From Sorghum bicolor (Eukaryota > Streptophyta > Magnoliopsida > Poales > Poaceae), in contig NC_012877.2 of the NCBI RefSeq assembly GCF_000003195.3, forward strand, positions 14,625,344-14,689,343: 64,000 nucleotides of DNA, read 5' to 3'. Position 1 is the first letter of the stretch. Every line of letters begins with the position of its first letter. The notes beneath the pieces were generated by a model. It did no database searches and was not told the origin of the DNA. It worked only from the letters and a program-made list of their open reading frames with translations. Shown here piece after piece: positions 46,555 through 58,400 of the stretch. Both the position numbers and the translations under genes were made by a program.

Positions 46555-46968
46555 TATGATGGGTACGTTCAGCATCAACTCTATCCCCGCTACATTTTTA
46601 TTTGAGTCTGGAGCTTTGCATACATTTATTTCATAAGCATTTGTTAGAGTTCATAGCATTCCACTAGTCGCCATGAAAACCCATATGCTAGTAAACTCAC
46701 CGGGAGGGACTATACCAGTTTCTTATTGTTGCCCCTCAGCAAGTCTTTCTTTAAAGCGGTAGATTTCCCTATCAGTCCTATGGTTATGAGAACTTCAGGC
46801 ATAGATGTGATTTTGGGTTTGGACTGGATGAAGAAATATCAGACATATATTAAGTGCAAAGAGAAAGTAGTGGCTATGACAACGCCAAAGGGAGAACGAA
46901 TCATTGTTGACGTAGTAGTACAAGTACCAGCCACAGCTACAGTGAACCAACTGGATGAGGATGTTGAT
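46555..46968 (+). pseudogene. Protease region of the outer element
   Basis: A retropepsin-like stretch with FESGALHTFIS, where the catalytic D(S/T)G is ESG, followed by a TAA stop. A second part (from 46726) has DVILGLDWMKKYQ, the C-terminal protease signature. The frame is cut at 46969 by the nested solo LTR and resumes at 57051 with the pre-RT linker (VVNEFPDVF). Confidence 0.85.
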
Positions 46969-48540
46969 TGTTGGCTGTCATTATAGACCAATCATAAACT
47001 GCCAACTTGATCCAAAAGGAGATTATATACACACATGTATTTTATTACTAACAAGTTCCACTTGTACCATAGTGATTATATTTTGCAGGAATTATAGTGC
47101 AACAAGTGGAAATGTGCCATACCACGAAGAAAGCGCAAAGTACCAAAAGATGTATTCAGAAATGCGCAAACCAAGAAAATAGAGAAAGGTCCGAACAACG
47201 CAGAACTGGGCTTGATCGTAACCACGGGAGAGATCCAGGCCCAGAGCCAAACCGACCACGCGAAGGCGGTGGCCAGAGGGACCCACCCAAGGTGCGGGCG
47301 CACCCCTGGAGGTGACAAACTGGGCCCATCTTTCTTAGGCAGTTGCATGCCGCCATGCATAGGACGGCTTCACCTACTACCAAATTTAGATGCGACGAAC
47401 CATCCTAGTTCCACTATAAAAAGTGAGGCACTCCCCCCTTTTCCATACACACATCATTTGGAGTCAATTTACCTCACACCTCTCACTTGTATCTTTAGTC
47501 TAGATTAGTAGTAGAGCAAGGCAAGAGCTAGCAAGGAGAGCTTGTCTCCTTGGAAGAAAGGATCTTCTTGGTATGAATAATATTCAATCTTCTTCCATGA
47601 GCAAGTTCTATTCATCTTTATATGATTATGCATATGAACTAGAGTATGGTTGTGTTCTTATCATCTTCATAGTATATGAACTAGTTCTTAGTTCTTGTGC
47701 TATGTTCTTGATATGTTCATCATTGTTCTTCATTGTTCATCAGATTAGTATGATTAGGATTAGAATTAGGAATGGGATGATGGTTCACTGTGCTGTGATG
47801 GTTGCTCTTAGCCTAGCCTGTCACTCCGAAGGGGTGGGGCCCGCGGGGGTTAGGAGTTGTTCGTGAACATGGTGTTTAGGTATGCGGGAATTAGTGGATG
47901 TGCGGGTATCTTTTGGGTAGAGGGGTAGGTTGCATGGTAGTGACAGCTCTGTCATCCTTTGCATTCCCCCACGATCAGGTATTTCGATAGGAGTTATGTA
48001 AAGTCTCTATCAGCTGGGTATCCAGCTGCGGTGATCTCCCTTCATCTCAGGCTTAGTTCTAACTCTATTTATTGCTAATTAGATGATCCGCTAACAATTC
48101 TATGCATAGCTATATGTGACCCATGCCTGCTCAAGTAGATTTATTTCTTTATTCTTTATTTATTATTTATCTTCTATTTTATCCTTGAGGTTGATCCAAT
48201 GTGTGTCCACTATCTTGAATATCATGTTTATTCCTGTTTACTCTATGTCTACCAAGCATTCAATAAGTAATCATGTTTACACCATGTTTGATCCCTTTGG
48301 CTTCCTACGAGAATTATAAATTCGACACCCTTGAATACCCATGGGTTGAAATGCTACAATGATAGTTCTGTCCGCTTGTAGTTATATTACTTCTTCATTC
48401 ATGAACTATCAATTGGCGTACCTAAGTACCGTTACTTAAGATTGTAATCCTTGTGCACTTTCAAGCATAGTGCCACAGCTTTGCATATCGCAAGTAAAGA
48501 TGGTTAGGAAGGCCAATCTGACATTCCTAATTATTGTTAC

Positions 48541-50193
48541 TGTTGGGTATTCTTAACATCATTACCAAAAATAGACTTAGTTTTCTAATTCTGATAACGG
48601 TGCCAAAAATGCCAAACCTATCCCTTATATCACTTAAGCCAAGTTGTCATCCCCAGCATGACATAAGAGACGCGGTATTGAAATATGCAATTGCTCTTCT
48701 AAATAAATAATCAAATGGGATATGCAAGCGCACAGATTAATACCAATGTAGCATTTTAACCGGGAAGTATTCCAGGTATCGTTATTTATATTTTTAACAC
48801 TGGGAAGGGATTAGTAACCATCAATGTTGATTATAGAATGGAATACAGAATTGAGTATCTATCATTGCATGTATAATTGAGAACATTTATCTAACTCTTT
48901 CATATAGGGATAAGTATCACATAAAAGATACATAAAGTAATGAATAGTGACAAAGATAATTAATCTGATCAACATAACTTAGCCACATATAAATATGATA
49001 AGAACCTCAATTAGATATTCTAGCAAGTCATTAGCATGGAATTAGGACGAACTACAAGAATTTTTCCTAAGTTATTCTTAACTATACAGTCTAGCATATC
49101 ATAGTTAGTGCAATTATACTTAGCAATCATTGTGAGACAAGATTACACCCATGCATACTGATATTATAAAGGAATATGAGAAACATAGCAATCACTCCCC
49201 TGTAATAATGTTGCTCTGCCAGCCCTATACACGAGAGGGGGACTATATAAGAATCAATGAAGCTGTCACTATCACGAACTACCCCGCGATCTGGCATATA
49301 GGGTACAATCGCAGATAAATACGGTATAAGCACCACGCCTACACAATATCTATCATTTACCCATGGATCCGATGGATAAACGCTATACAATCCTAAACAT
49401 GTATATAATTCCAATCTAACTAAGCCAAGTATATAACTATGATAAACTAAGAACAATATATTTGCGAATATAAACAAGTAGAGCAAAGTCATAATCAATA
49501 TATTGAAGTAGAACAAAGTCATATTCATAATATTGAAGAACAAAGATGAACAATAGAAGAACAATAGAGAATTACCAAGAATCCTCTTGACAGATCCAGA
49601 AACCAATCGAAGATTGACTCCTTCTAGTTCTAATCCTATGTAGCTATGCTAATCTAGATGTCTAATTGATGTGGTGGTTCTTGGCTTGATCAGAGGCTTC
49701 TTCTCCCTTGATGAATAATGAATTAGGGTTGAGAGCTCCTCTTCTCCAGGGGCCAGGGGGTCTGGTTTTATAGTCCTTCCAAGTGAATATGGGCCGTCGG
49801 ATCAAACCGACATTGATTGAACGGTTATCCTTGATCCTTTAGGTCGGTGGAGCGTAATCCCTAAAGAGAGTCCTGATTGGACTCCAGCAGGGGGTGGGCG
49901 CCCTAGTCTCCATGGCGGACACCCTGGGCCAGGCCCCGTTCTGCCTCCGCTTCGTTCCCGTGGCTTCTGGAGTCTTCTAGATGTAAGATAATTACGCGAC
50001 ACGTTAATATCTCTATGTAATCCCGACGTGTGGGCCTTTCTTCCGTATTTCCTGATAACCCCTGCAGAAATAGACAAACACCAAAACTCATGGAATTCTG
50101 TCAGATAAAACCCTAAGTCTGGATGTTGATTTCATTTGGATCCTTTTCTTTGTTTATTTGATAATTAAATTTGATACTTAAGGACCGTCAACA
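48541..50193 (-). repeat. 3' LTR of the inner element
   Basis: 1653 bp, complement starts TGTTGACGGTCC and ends GAATACCCAACA. TATAAAA box on the minus strand at 49766-49772. Confidence 0.95.
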
Positions 50194-50207
50194 AACTCCC
50201 CCAAGCT

Positions 50208-51724
50208 TACCTCTTGCTCGTCCCTGAGCAAGGATAGACTTAGCGATAGATCAGAAGTTATTGTAATGCCTTTAAAAGTTGACGGTACACATGCTTTTAA
50301 ACAAGATCTCATCCCTAAGTTAGAGTAAACTGTGAAGACTTAAAACTTACTTACTTTACCTTTCACCATGGGACTTGTAACCGTCACTTCTGTCTTGAGT
50401 AGTTAAAAGATAGAACGGTCTAGTCAAGTGCCATGTCTCTTATTCTTGATCAGCTATAGCTCTAGAGTTTTTCCAGATTTTCAAATAAAACTCAGAGATT
50501 CCTTGTATGACTCTCTTAGATCTCTCTTTTGTGGTATTTCTGGATCCTTACCAAGGCATTGATGGTATATGCCTTCTCTGAAAATATGTAGTATTTATGG
50601 TATAAGGCATAGTGACATTGCCTTCTCTCTCACCCTACTCTAATAAGGCTTTTGATATCTGGAGCTCAAAGGTGGGAGATAAAGTATACATACTTACAAG
50701 ACATTTATTGTATAGTGAAACCATGGATCCAAAACAAGCCAATAAGTCAAATCAAGATGTGCATGTGTGGCGAATGAATGGTGTATGGTGATGATGGTGA
50801 TAACAATGGTGAAAGTCTAATTCTACTTTTGCTCTTTTGAGGGGATACATACCTTCCTTGCTCTTTTGAAACTTTTTGAGGAGAATGAGATGCTCTATAT
50901 TTTCTTTTTCTTTCTTCTCAGGTGGTATCTTGTACCCCTAATTCTACTGTCGGACACTTGTCCATTTTTACCTCTCGTCTCACTTTCTCTTTTCTTTCGA
51001 GGTTCCAGGCACTTGCCCCTTTTTATTTCCTCGTATCTTTTTTTAGAGCACTCATCTCTTGAAATAATATAGCAAGTGGCAGTAACCAAGATAACTCGAG
51101 CATTTATTTTATAGGAGAAAACAGAAATGTTTTTGGCTATTCTCTCCCGGATTAGGAGTAGAATATTTTTGAGTGGTTCTGGAGATGGAAATGGGTGGAT
51201 ATATGTGGATGCGTACTTCTGGAGTAGAAGTAGCATATATGAGTGAACGTGCAAGTGAATCTTGATTTAACCACATGACAAGCTCCTAAGGGTCTACACA
51301 GCTTGACCACACTCAATGCTCATAAGCAGTAAAAAGTAAATGTATGGCTCAGAGTCTAGCAAGCATGTATAAATGTGGCTATGGTATGAATTTAAACTCT
51401 CATCATACAGGAACTCATCATGTGATATTTTAAAGATTTTTAAAGATAAAATTCTCCAGAATTCTAGCATTTCTAGGAACAGATAAACAGCAGCTCAACC
51501 TTCCCATATCATATCCGTTAACAACTTAGACTTCAGATCAAGTTCTCTTCCCACAAGTTCAAGTTTAGAGTAAGCTTTAAATTATAACAGTTGTGTCTAA
51601 ACTAGAGAGAGAACTCAAATTTGAAAATTAGGCAGAGCAACTATTCATCATATCCATGCCAGAGTTTTTATTATTAAGATTCAGTTTAGCATAGCTACTT
51701 TATTTATTTATTAAGCATACTAAG

Positions 51725-51797
<73 letters not shown>

Positions 51798-52558
51798 TAC
51801 AAAATCTTTATTTGGTTTTTCATAGTTATGTATATTTATATTTTAATATAGTATGAGTATAAAGATAGATAGAAATACTTAGCGAGATAAATGGGGGTGC
51901 ACTCCCCCAAGCTGAATTTTAACGTAATTTCTCTTGATGTAGCTAGCAGGTGGCAGAGGTGTATTTGAAACTCGGCAGTATCCTGATAGCGATTAGAATG
52001 TCCTCCGTCTGCTAGTCTTCTTGATTCTTAAATTCTGTGGAGCTCAAATAGACAATAAAGCTTCGTGGAACTGATTAGGTGTTACCATAAATATCTAGCC
52101 TTTATCATGTTGAGCCTCCTCAATAAATATTACTCCTTATTTTTATATTTTCGTTTTATAAAGCAGAAAAGAAATATTTATTTTATTTTTATGCCACCAT
52201 AGGGAATGTACTTATGGGTTTTATGCCACTCGTATACTCACATGGGGCTTACTATTTTTTAACATTTTTAATTTTCTTTTTAGATAGTATAAACATAATT
52301 AACTAAGTGAACTATTTAAAATAAATGAAAGGGAAAGGATAACTACCAGTTTACCTTTTGGCAAGGCGTTCGGTGTTTTTAAGTCCTCTGAACGAGACTC
52401 TCCGTTTTCTTAGTTGTCCTGGGGTTCGTTGAGTGGCACAGTCAGTGCTTCCAGTGGCGCCTCCTCTTTGTGTATAATTATCTTCTCTCTCCACACCTGA
52501 CTCGGTGCTACGGTCTCCTCAGGATAATCTTGTTCAAGCTGTATGTCTTCAGACCTTA
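50208..52558. other. Non-coding interior of the inner element, with an (AT)n tract
   Basis: No RT or integrase motif is visible on the minus strand. An uninterrupted AT dinucleotide tract spans 51727-51793 (67 bases). A second purine tract-like site (complement of GCACTCCCCCAAGCTGAA) lies near 51900, echoing the true one at 50194. Confidence 0.7.
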
Positions 52559-53297
52559 TCACTTCTCCTTCGTAGTCTGCCCATCTGTCCTTGATGATTT
52601 GCCTCTTCTGGTTGCGGTTGCGTCGTCTTCTTCTTGTCCTGACCTGCTTAGAGTCTTCAACGATATAGTTAGGGTCAGTAAAATAGCGGCGTCCTTCTCT
52701 GAGGGGAAGTGCATGTGAACTTCTCCAGTTCCAATGTAGATGATTGCTTTAACGGTGCTGAGGAACGGTCTTCCAAGGATGACGGGTGGATCGTATTCGT
52801 CTTCTCCCATGTCAATAACCTGAAAGTCTGTGTAGACAAAATGATCGTCTATTTTGACAGGGACATCAGTTACCATTTACTATACCTTTAACCTCTCGAA
52901 ATGTCTGATCTGCCATCTGGAGCTGAATGTATGTTGGTTTTAGGGGCATGGTTCCGAACAAGAGCCGTTAGGTGACTGCGGCCATTATGTTGACGCCCGA
53001 TCCGGTGTCGCAAAACGTCTTGTAGAAGTTGTATCCATTTATGGAGCAATAGATGCTTGGCATTCCTGGGTCGTCCTTCTTGGTCAGAAACGGTGACTTA
53101 AGTCGATGATCTTGTCCTCCTTGAACTGCAGTGACCATCTTAGCTGACTCGGTCCACACTTGCTTGTTCCTGTTCCTCATGTTGATCCTCTTCCTTGGTT
53201 CATGTCTAGATTGCTCTGGGATTTGTGTAGTCTTGTTCTTGAAGGAAAACGTCTCCTTCCTCCCTTTGATGTAGAAACTGATCTTGGCAGCACTAGC
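52559..53297 (-). pseudogene. Second protease-like region of the inner element
   Basis: Downstream of and in frame with the gag-protease frame, after its stop at 53298-53300. It has GRKETFSFKNKT, then KKDDPGMPSIYCSING, the active-site stretch FCDTGSGVNIM (catalytic DTG kept), and, after a stop and a frame change, VIDMGEDEYDPPVILGRPFL, the protease C-terminal signature. It repeats the order of motifs in the upstream protease with different wording, so it is a second copy of the domain, not a reading artefact. Confidence 0.75.
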
Positions 53298-55070
53298 TTA
53301 GATGATAGCTCCCGAGGTGTTTAAGAATGGCCTCCCTAAGATGATGGGTGCCCTCTCATCATTACCGGTCTCTATCACCACAAAGTCTGCTGGGGTGTAC
53401 AAGGTACCAACTCGGACGCAGAGGTTCTTCAATATTCCCTTTGGAAAACTTAACGTCCAATCTGCAAACTGCAAACACATGATTGTTTCTAATAAAGGAT
53501 ATGTAAAGAATTTTTCATAGAGTACCCTGGGCATAATGTTGACGCTAGAGCCAAAGTCGCAGAGTGCTTCTGGGAAGTCCACCATGCCGATGGAGACCGG
53601 GATGACGGGGCGTCCTGGATCGCCTCTCTTGACTGGCAGAAGGTCAGTAGTAACTTCAGTGACGGGGTTACTCCAGTAGTTACCTGCATCAAACATGTCT
53701 ACAAGATTTGTAGATTCTAATCCTTCCGGTTGTGATGGTATACCCGGGTTAGTAGTAGGAACAGCAGCAGCTATTTGATTTAACTGAGATTCAATTATTT
53801 TATTAAAGCTAATTTGATTCTTGATGGCAGTAGAGAAATTATCCATTCTATTATTTATATTTTCTAGCATTTTATCATTAGATGCCAATTTCTTAGATAG
53901 GTTATCCATTAGCTTTCTTTGATTAAACACTAACTCTCTCAGAGGTGGAAAATTATTGTTATTATTGTAAGAATTATTACCTTGATAATTACCTGAGTAG
54001 TTAGGCCTTTGTTTATTCCAACCTTGATTTTGTTGAGGAAGGTTATAGTAGTAGTTGTTGTTGATGTAGTTCACATCGTCTAGCATCTCAGGACAGTGAT
54101 TGCGTGAGTGTCCAGTATCTCCACACTCCTCACAAGTCATGTGAGAGTCGTAGATGTGCATAACTTCTTTCTTATCTCTAGCTCTATCATCGAGATTCTT
54201 CATGAGCAGGTCTAGCTTTGCAGACAACATATCTACCTCCTTGAGCTGATGCATACCTCCATCTTTCTTGCGTGTCTGGGTCCTCTCTTCATTCCAGCCT
54301 TGGTTGGACGCCATCTTCTCCACAAGAGCTGTGGCTTGTGATATGGTGAGTGATAAGAATGCTCCTCCAGCTGCAGCATCCATGGTTTCTCGGGCACTAT
54401 TGCCGAACCCATGATAAAACATCTGCATTAGTAGCCAACTCTCCATTCTGTGATGGGGACATTCTAGGATGTAGTCTTGGAAGCGCTCTCATGCTTCTGG
54501 AACGGATTCATCATGTTGTTGCTGAAAACTTGTAATTTTCCTACGGAGAGCATTGGTCTTGCCCATGGGAAAGAACTTAGCTAGAAAGTTCGTGGAGCAG
54601 AGTGCCCACGTAGTATTCTTCTCCTTTGTAGCGTAGAACCACTGCTTCGCTCTCCCTAACAGTGAGAATGGGAAGAGGCGAAGTAGTATAGCATCTCTGG
54701 GGACTCCTGATATGGTAAATGTGCTGCATATCTCCAGAAAGTGTTGGAGATGAGCACTAGCATCTTCGTGTGCCTTCCCACAGAACTGGTTGGATTGCAC
54801 CATGTTGATAAGTCCAGGCTTGAGCTCAAAGTTGCCATCGATCTCTGCACCAGGTCCAGTGCGGATGTTGTCCGTAGTGGGAGTTGAGTACTCACAGATC
54901 GATTTGTTCGCCATGACTTCGAACTCTGAAGACAAGTTTCGGTGATCTTCTTGATTGGATGAAGCTTCTTGTTGAAGTGTTGATGATCTCTTCTTGAGCT
55001 TGGCTCTGGTTTTTATGAATAACGCTTCGGGATTGTCAACAAAATTTCCTAGAAGATGTCTTCTATTCAT
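53298..55070 (-). pseudogene. gag-protease of the inner element, one stop codon
   Basis: Starts MNRRHLLGNFVDNPEAL at 55070. Gag core motifs include FCGKAHEDASAHLQHFLEIC, RLFPFSLLGRAKQWFY and FLAKFFPMGKT. A single TGA (54489-54491) splits it; the frame continues with ERFQDYILECPHH, a knuckle CEECGDTGHSRNHCP, an Asn/Tyr-rich segment, then a coiled-coil-like stretch. The first protease-like domain follows: GDPGRPVIPVSIG, ALCDFGSSVNIMP (DFG where DTG/DSG/DLG is usual) and IILGRPFLNTSGAII. The wording is that of Athila/Tat-type gag-protease. Confidence 0.9.
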
Positions 55071-55229
55071 ACATTACCCTGCATAAGATAAAATAGAAAA
55101 ATATCGGGGTAAAACTGTATGAGAGAATTGATAAGCTCAATCATATTAGTGATGCGAATGATGACTCAAAATTCTATATTCATTCCTGATTAGTAATCAA
55201 TCTTCCCCGGCAACGGCGCCAAAAATGCT

Positions 55230-56884
55230 TGTTGGGTATTCTTAACATCATTACCAAAAGTAGACTTAGTTTTCTAATTCTGATAACGGTTCCAAAAATG
55301 CCAAACCTATCCCTTATATCACTTAAGCCTAGTTGTCATCCCCCGCATGACATAAGAGACACGGTATTGAAATATGCAATTGCTCTTCTAAATAAATAAT
55401 CAATTGGGATCTGCAAGTGCACAGATTAATACCGATGTAGCATTTTAACCGGGAAGTATTTCAGGTATCGTTATTTATATTTTTACCACTGGGAAGAGAT
55501 TAGTAACCATCAATGTTGATTATAGAATGGAATACAGAATTGAGTATCTATCATTGCATGTATAATTGAGAACATTTATCTAACTCTTTCATACAGGGAT
55601 AAGTGTCACATAAAAGATATATAAAGTAATGAATAGTGACAAAGATAATTAATCTAATCAGCATAACTTAGCCACATATAAATATGATAAGCACCTCAAT
55701 TAGATATTCTAGCAAGTCATTAGCATGGAATTAGGATGAACTACAAGAATATTTCCTAAGTTATTCTTAACTATACAGTCTAGCATATCATAGTTAGTGC
55801 AATTATACTTAGCAATCATTGTGAGACAAGATTACACCTATGCATAGTGATATTATCAAGGAATATGAGAAACATAGCAATCACTCCCCTGTAATAATGT
55901 TGCTCTGCCAGCCCTATACACGAGAGGGGGACTATATAAGAATCAATGAAGCTGTCACTATCACGAACTACCCCGCGATCTGGCATATAGGGTACAATCG
56001 CAGATAAATACGGTATAAGCACCACGCCTACACAATATCTATCATTTACCCATGGATCCGATGGATAAACGCTATACGATCCTAAACATGTATATAAATC
56101 CAATCTAACTAAGCCAAGTATATAACTATGATAAACTAAGAACAATATAATTGCGAATATAAACAAGTAGAGCAAAGTCATAATCAATATATTGAAGTAG
56201 AACAAAGTCATATTAATAATATTGAAGAACAAAGATGAACAATAGAAGAACAATAGAGAATTACCAAGAATCCTCTTGATAGATCCGAAAACTAATCGAA
56301 GATTGACTCCTTCTAGTTCTAATCCTATGTAGCTATGCTAATCTAGATGTCTAATTGATGTGGTGGCTCTAGGCTTGATCAGATGCTTCTTCTCCGTTGA
56401 TGAATATTGAATTAGGGTTGAGAGCTCCTCTCCTCCAGGGGCCAGGGGGTCTGGTTTTATAGTCCTTCCAAGTGAATATGGGCCGTCGGATCAAACCGAC
56501 ATTGATTGAACGGTTATCCTTGATCCTTTAGGTCGGTGGAGCATAATCCCGAAAGAGAGTCCTGATTGGACTCCAGCAGGGGGCGGGCACCCTGGTCTCC
56601 AGGGCGGGCGCCCTGGGCCAGGCCCCGTTCTGCTTCCGCTTCGTTCCCGTGGCTTCTAGAGTCTTCTAGATGTAATATAATTGCGCGGCACGTTAATATC
56701 TCTATGTAATCCCGACGTGTGCGCCCTTTCTTTCGTATTTCCTAATAACCCCCTGCAGAAATAGACAAACACCAAAACTCGTGGAATTCTGTCAGATAAA
56801 ACCCTAAGTCTGGATGTTGATTTCATTTGGATCCTTTTCTTTGTTTATTAGATAATTAAATTTGATACTTAAGGACCGTCAACA
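55230..56884 (-). repeat. 5' LTR of the inner element
   Basis: 1655 bp; TATAAAA box on the minus strand at 56455-56461. A 145-codon hydrophobic open frame (56253-55816) also exists in the other LTR but differs there mostly at amino-acid-changing positions, so it is not counted as a gene. Confidence 0.95.
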
Positions 56885-57050
56885 GTTACCAGGCTGCACT
56901 GCTAAGGCCGGTGCCCTCGAGTTGCCTTGGGTTATCTCTTTGATGTAGCGATAGTTACAGTATGCCAACACCTGACATTTCTGGTGCCATTGCTAAGGAT
57001 GGATCTATGGTCTATCTTTAGTAGTGACGCTAAGAAATGCCAACATTGAT

Positions 57051-58400
57051 CCTCAAGACCACGTAGTGAATGAGTTTCCAGATGTTTTCTAGATGAATTG
57101 CCAGGTATGCCACCGGACTGAGGCATTGAATTTATTATTGAATTACTACCTAGTACTACACCCATAACTAAAAGACCATATAGAATGGGGGTTAATGAAT
57201 TAGAAGAACTTAAGAAACAAATGAAGGAATTGCAAGATAAAGGGTTCATTCGTCCTAGTTCTTCACCATGGGGTGCACCAGTTATCTTTGTTGATAAGAA
57301 GGATGGTAGTCAGAGAATGTGTGTTGATTATCGGTCACTTAATGAGGTCACTATCAAGAAGAAATATCCCTTGCCTAGAATTGATGATTTATTGGGTCCG
57401 TTAAGAGGTGCTTGTGTGTTTTCTAAGATTGATCTACGATCTAGTTATCGTTAGTTGAAGATCCGTAATTCAGATATACCAAAGACAACTTTCACAATAA
57501 GGTATGGGTTGTATGAGTATACAGTTATGTCGTTTGGTTTGACCAATGCACCAGCTTACTTCATGTACATGATGAATAAAGTATTTATAGAGTATCTTGA
57601 TAAGTTTGTGGTGGTATTTATTTGTGATACACTGGGATTCTCTAAGACAAAAGAAGAACATGTTGAACATCTGAAATTGGTCTTATAGAAACTTAGAGAA
57701 CATAAGCTGTATGCTAAGCGTAGTAAGTGTAAATTTTGGTTGGAAGAAGTTTCTTTTCTTGGCCATGCTGTCTCTAATGGTGGTATTGCAGTGGATCCTA
57801 GTAAGGTGATAGATGTGGTAAATTGGAAGCCGCCTACAGATGTAAGTGAAATTCACAACTTTCTTGGCCTAGCTAGTTATTATCGTAGATTCGTTGAAGG
57901 ATTCTCAAAACTTGCAAAGCCTATGACTGCTCTGTTAGAGAAGAATGCTAAGTTTGTATGGTCTAATATGTGTCAAGTTAGTTTTGAGGAATTTAACAAG
58001 AGATTGACTACTACACCTGCGTTAGTATTGCCAGATCTGAGTAAGAGCTTCTCTATTTATTGTGATGCCTCTCGTCTGGGTTTGGGTTGTGTTCTTATGC
58101 AAGAAGGTAGAGTTGTAGCATATGCATGTAGACAGTTGAGAAAACATGAACTGAATTATTCTACTCATGATCTAGAGTTAGGATTGTGGTTCATGCACTT
58201 AAAATTTGGAGACACTATTTGATTGGGCATAAGAGTGACATATATACTGATCATAAGAGTTTGAAATATATCTTCACCCAGACAGATCTAAATTTGAGAC
58301 AACATGGTTGGAGTTGATAAAGGATTATGATATTGAAGTGCACTATTATCCTAGACAGGCGAACGTCGTGGCTGATGCACTTAGCAGGAAGAAATATGCT
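57051..58400 (+). pseudogene. Reverse transcriptase and RNase H of the outer element
   Basis: RT starts around VVNEFPDVF, with a frame change near 57087 and a TGA near 57117. Then [40 protein letters not shown] and [14 protein letters not shown] stop at about 57452; [20 protein letters not shown]; the active site reads [10 protein letters not shown], Cys for the first Asp of the DD pair. A TAG stop lies near 57686. RNase H follows ([39 protein letters not shown]) with a frame change near 58190 and a return near 58308 (YYPRQANVVADALSRK). The catalytic change alone would abolish polymerisation. Confidence 0.9.

Larger units (their letters stand above)
48541..56884 (-). mobile_element. Inner element: non-autonomous gypsy-type LTR retrotransposon, 8.34 kb
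   Basis: LTRs 48541-50193 (3' LTR) and 55230-56884 (5' LTR) are in minus orientation, flanked by GTTAC at 48536-48540 and 56885-56889. Next to the 5' LTR, TTGGCGCCGTTGCCGGGGA (complement of 55203-55221) is the primer-binding site typical of Tat/Athila-type elements. A purine tract (complement of AACTCCCCCAAGCT, 50194-50207) adjoins the 3' LTR. The 5.0-kb interior has gag and two protease-like regions but no RT, RNase H or integrase, so it depends on a partner. The LTRs differ at about 10 of the first 240 bases, younger than the outer pair. Confidence 0.95.
46969..57045 (+). mobile_element. Middle element: solo LTR, split by the inner element
   Basis: Starts TGTTGGCTGTC at 46969 and ends GCCAACA at 57045, 7-base inverted ends with TG..CA. 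TTGAT flanks it (46964-46968 and 57046-57050). Removing it restores continuity of the outer element's protease-to-RT linker. Its own length without the inner insert is about 1.73 kb (46969-48540 plus 56890-57045). A TATAAAA box lies at 47415-47421, followed by a plausible leader, so plus orientation is likely. No internal region or second LTR, hence solo LTR. Confidence 0.85.

Noticed and set aside
55816..56253. 145-codon hydrophobic frame in the inner element's LTR, also open in the other LTR (49127-49606)
   Set aside because: LTRs are recent copies, so shared openness is not independent evidence; most differences between the two change amino acids, and the hydrophobicity follows from AT-rich sequence.
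46969..57045. Middle element considered as a DNA transposon because of its 7-base inverted ends
   Set aside because: Five-base target duplication, TG..CA termini and an internal TATA box with leader fit an LTR better; no transposase.
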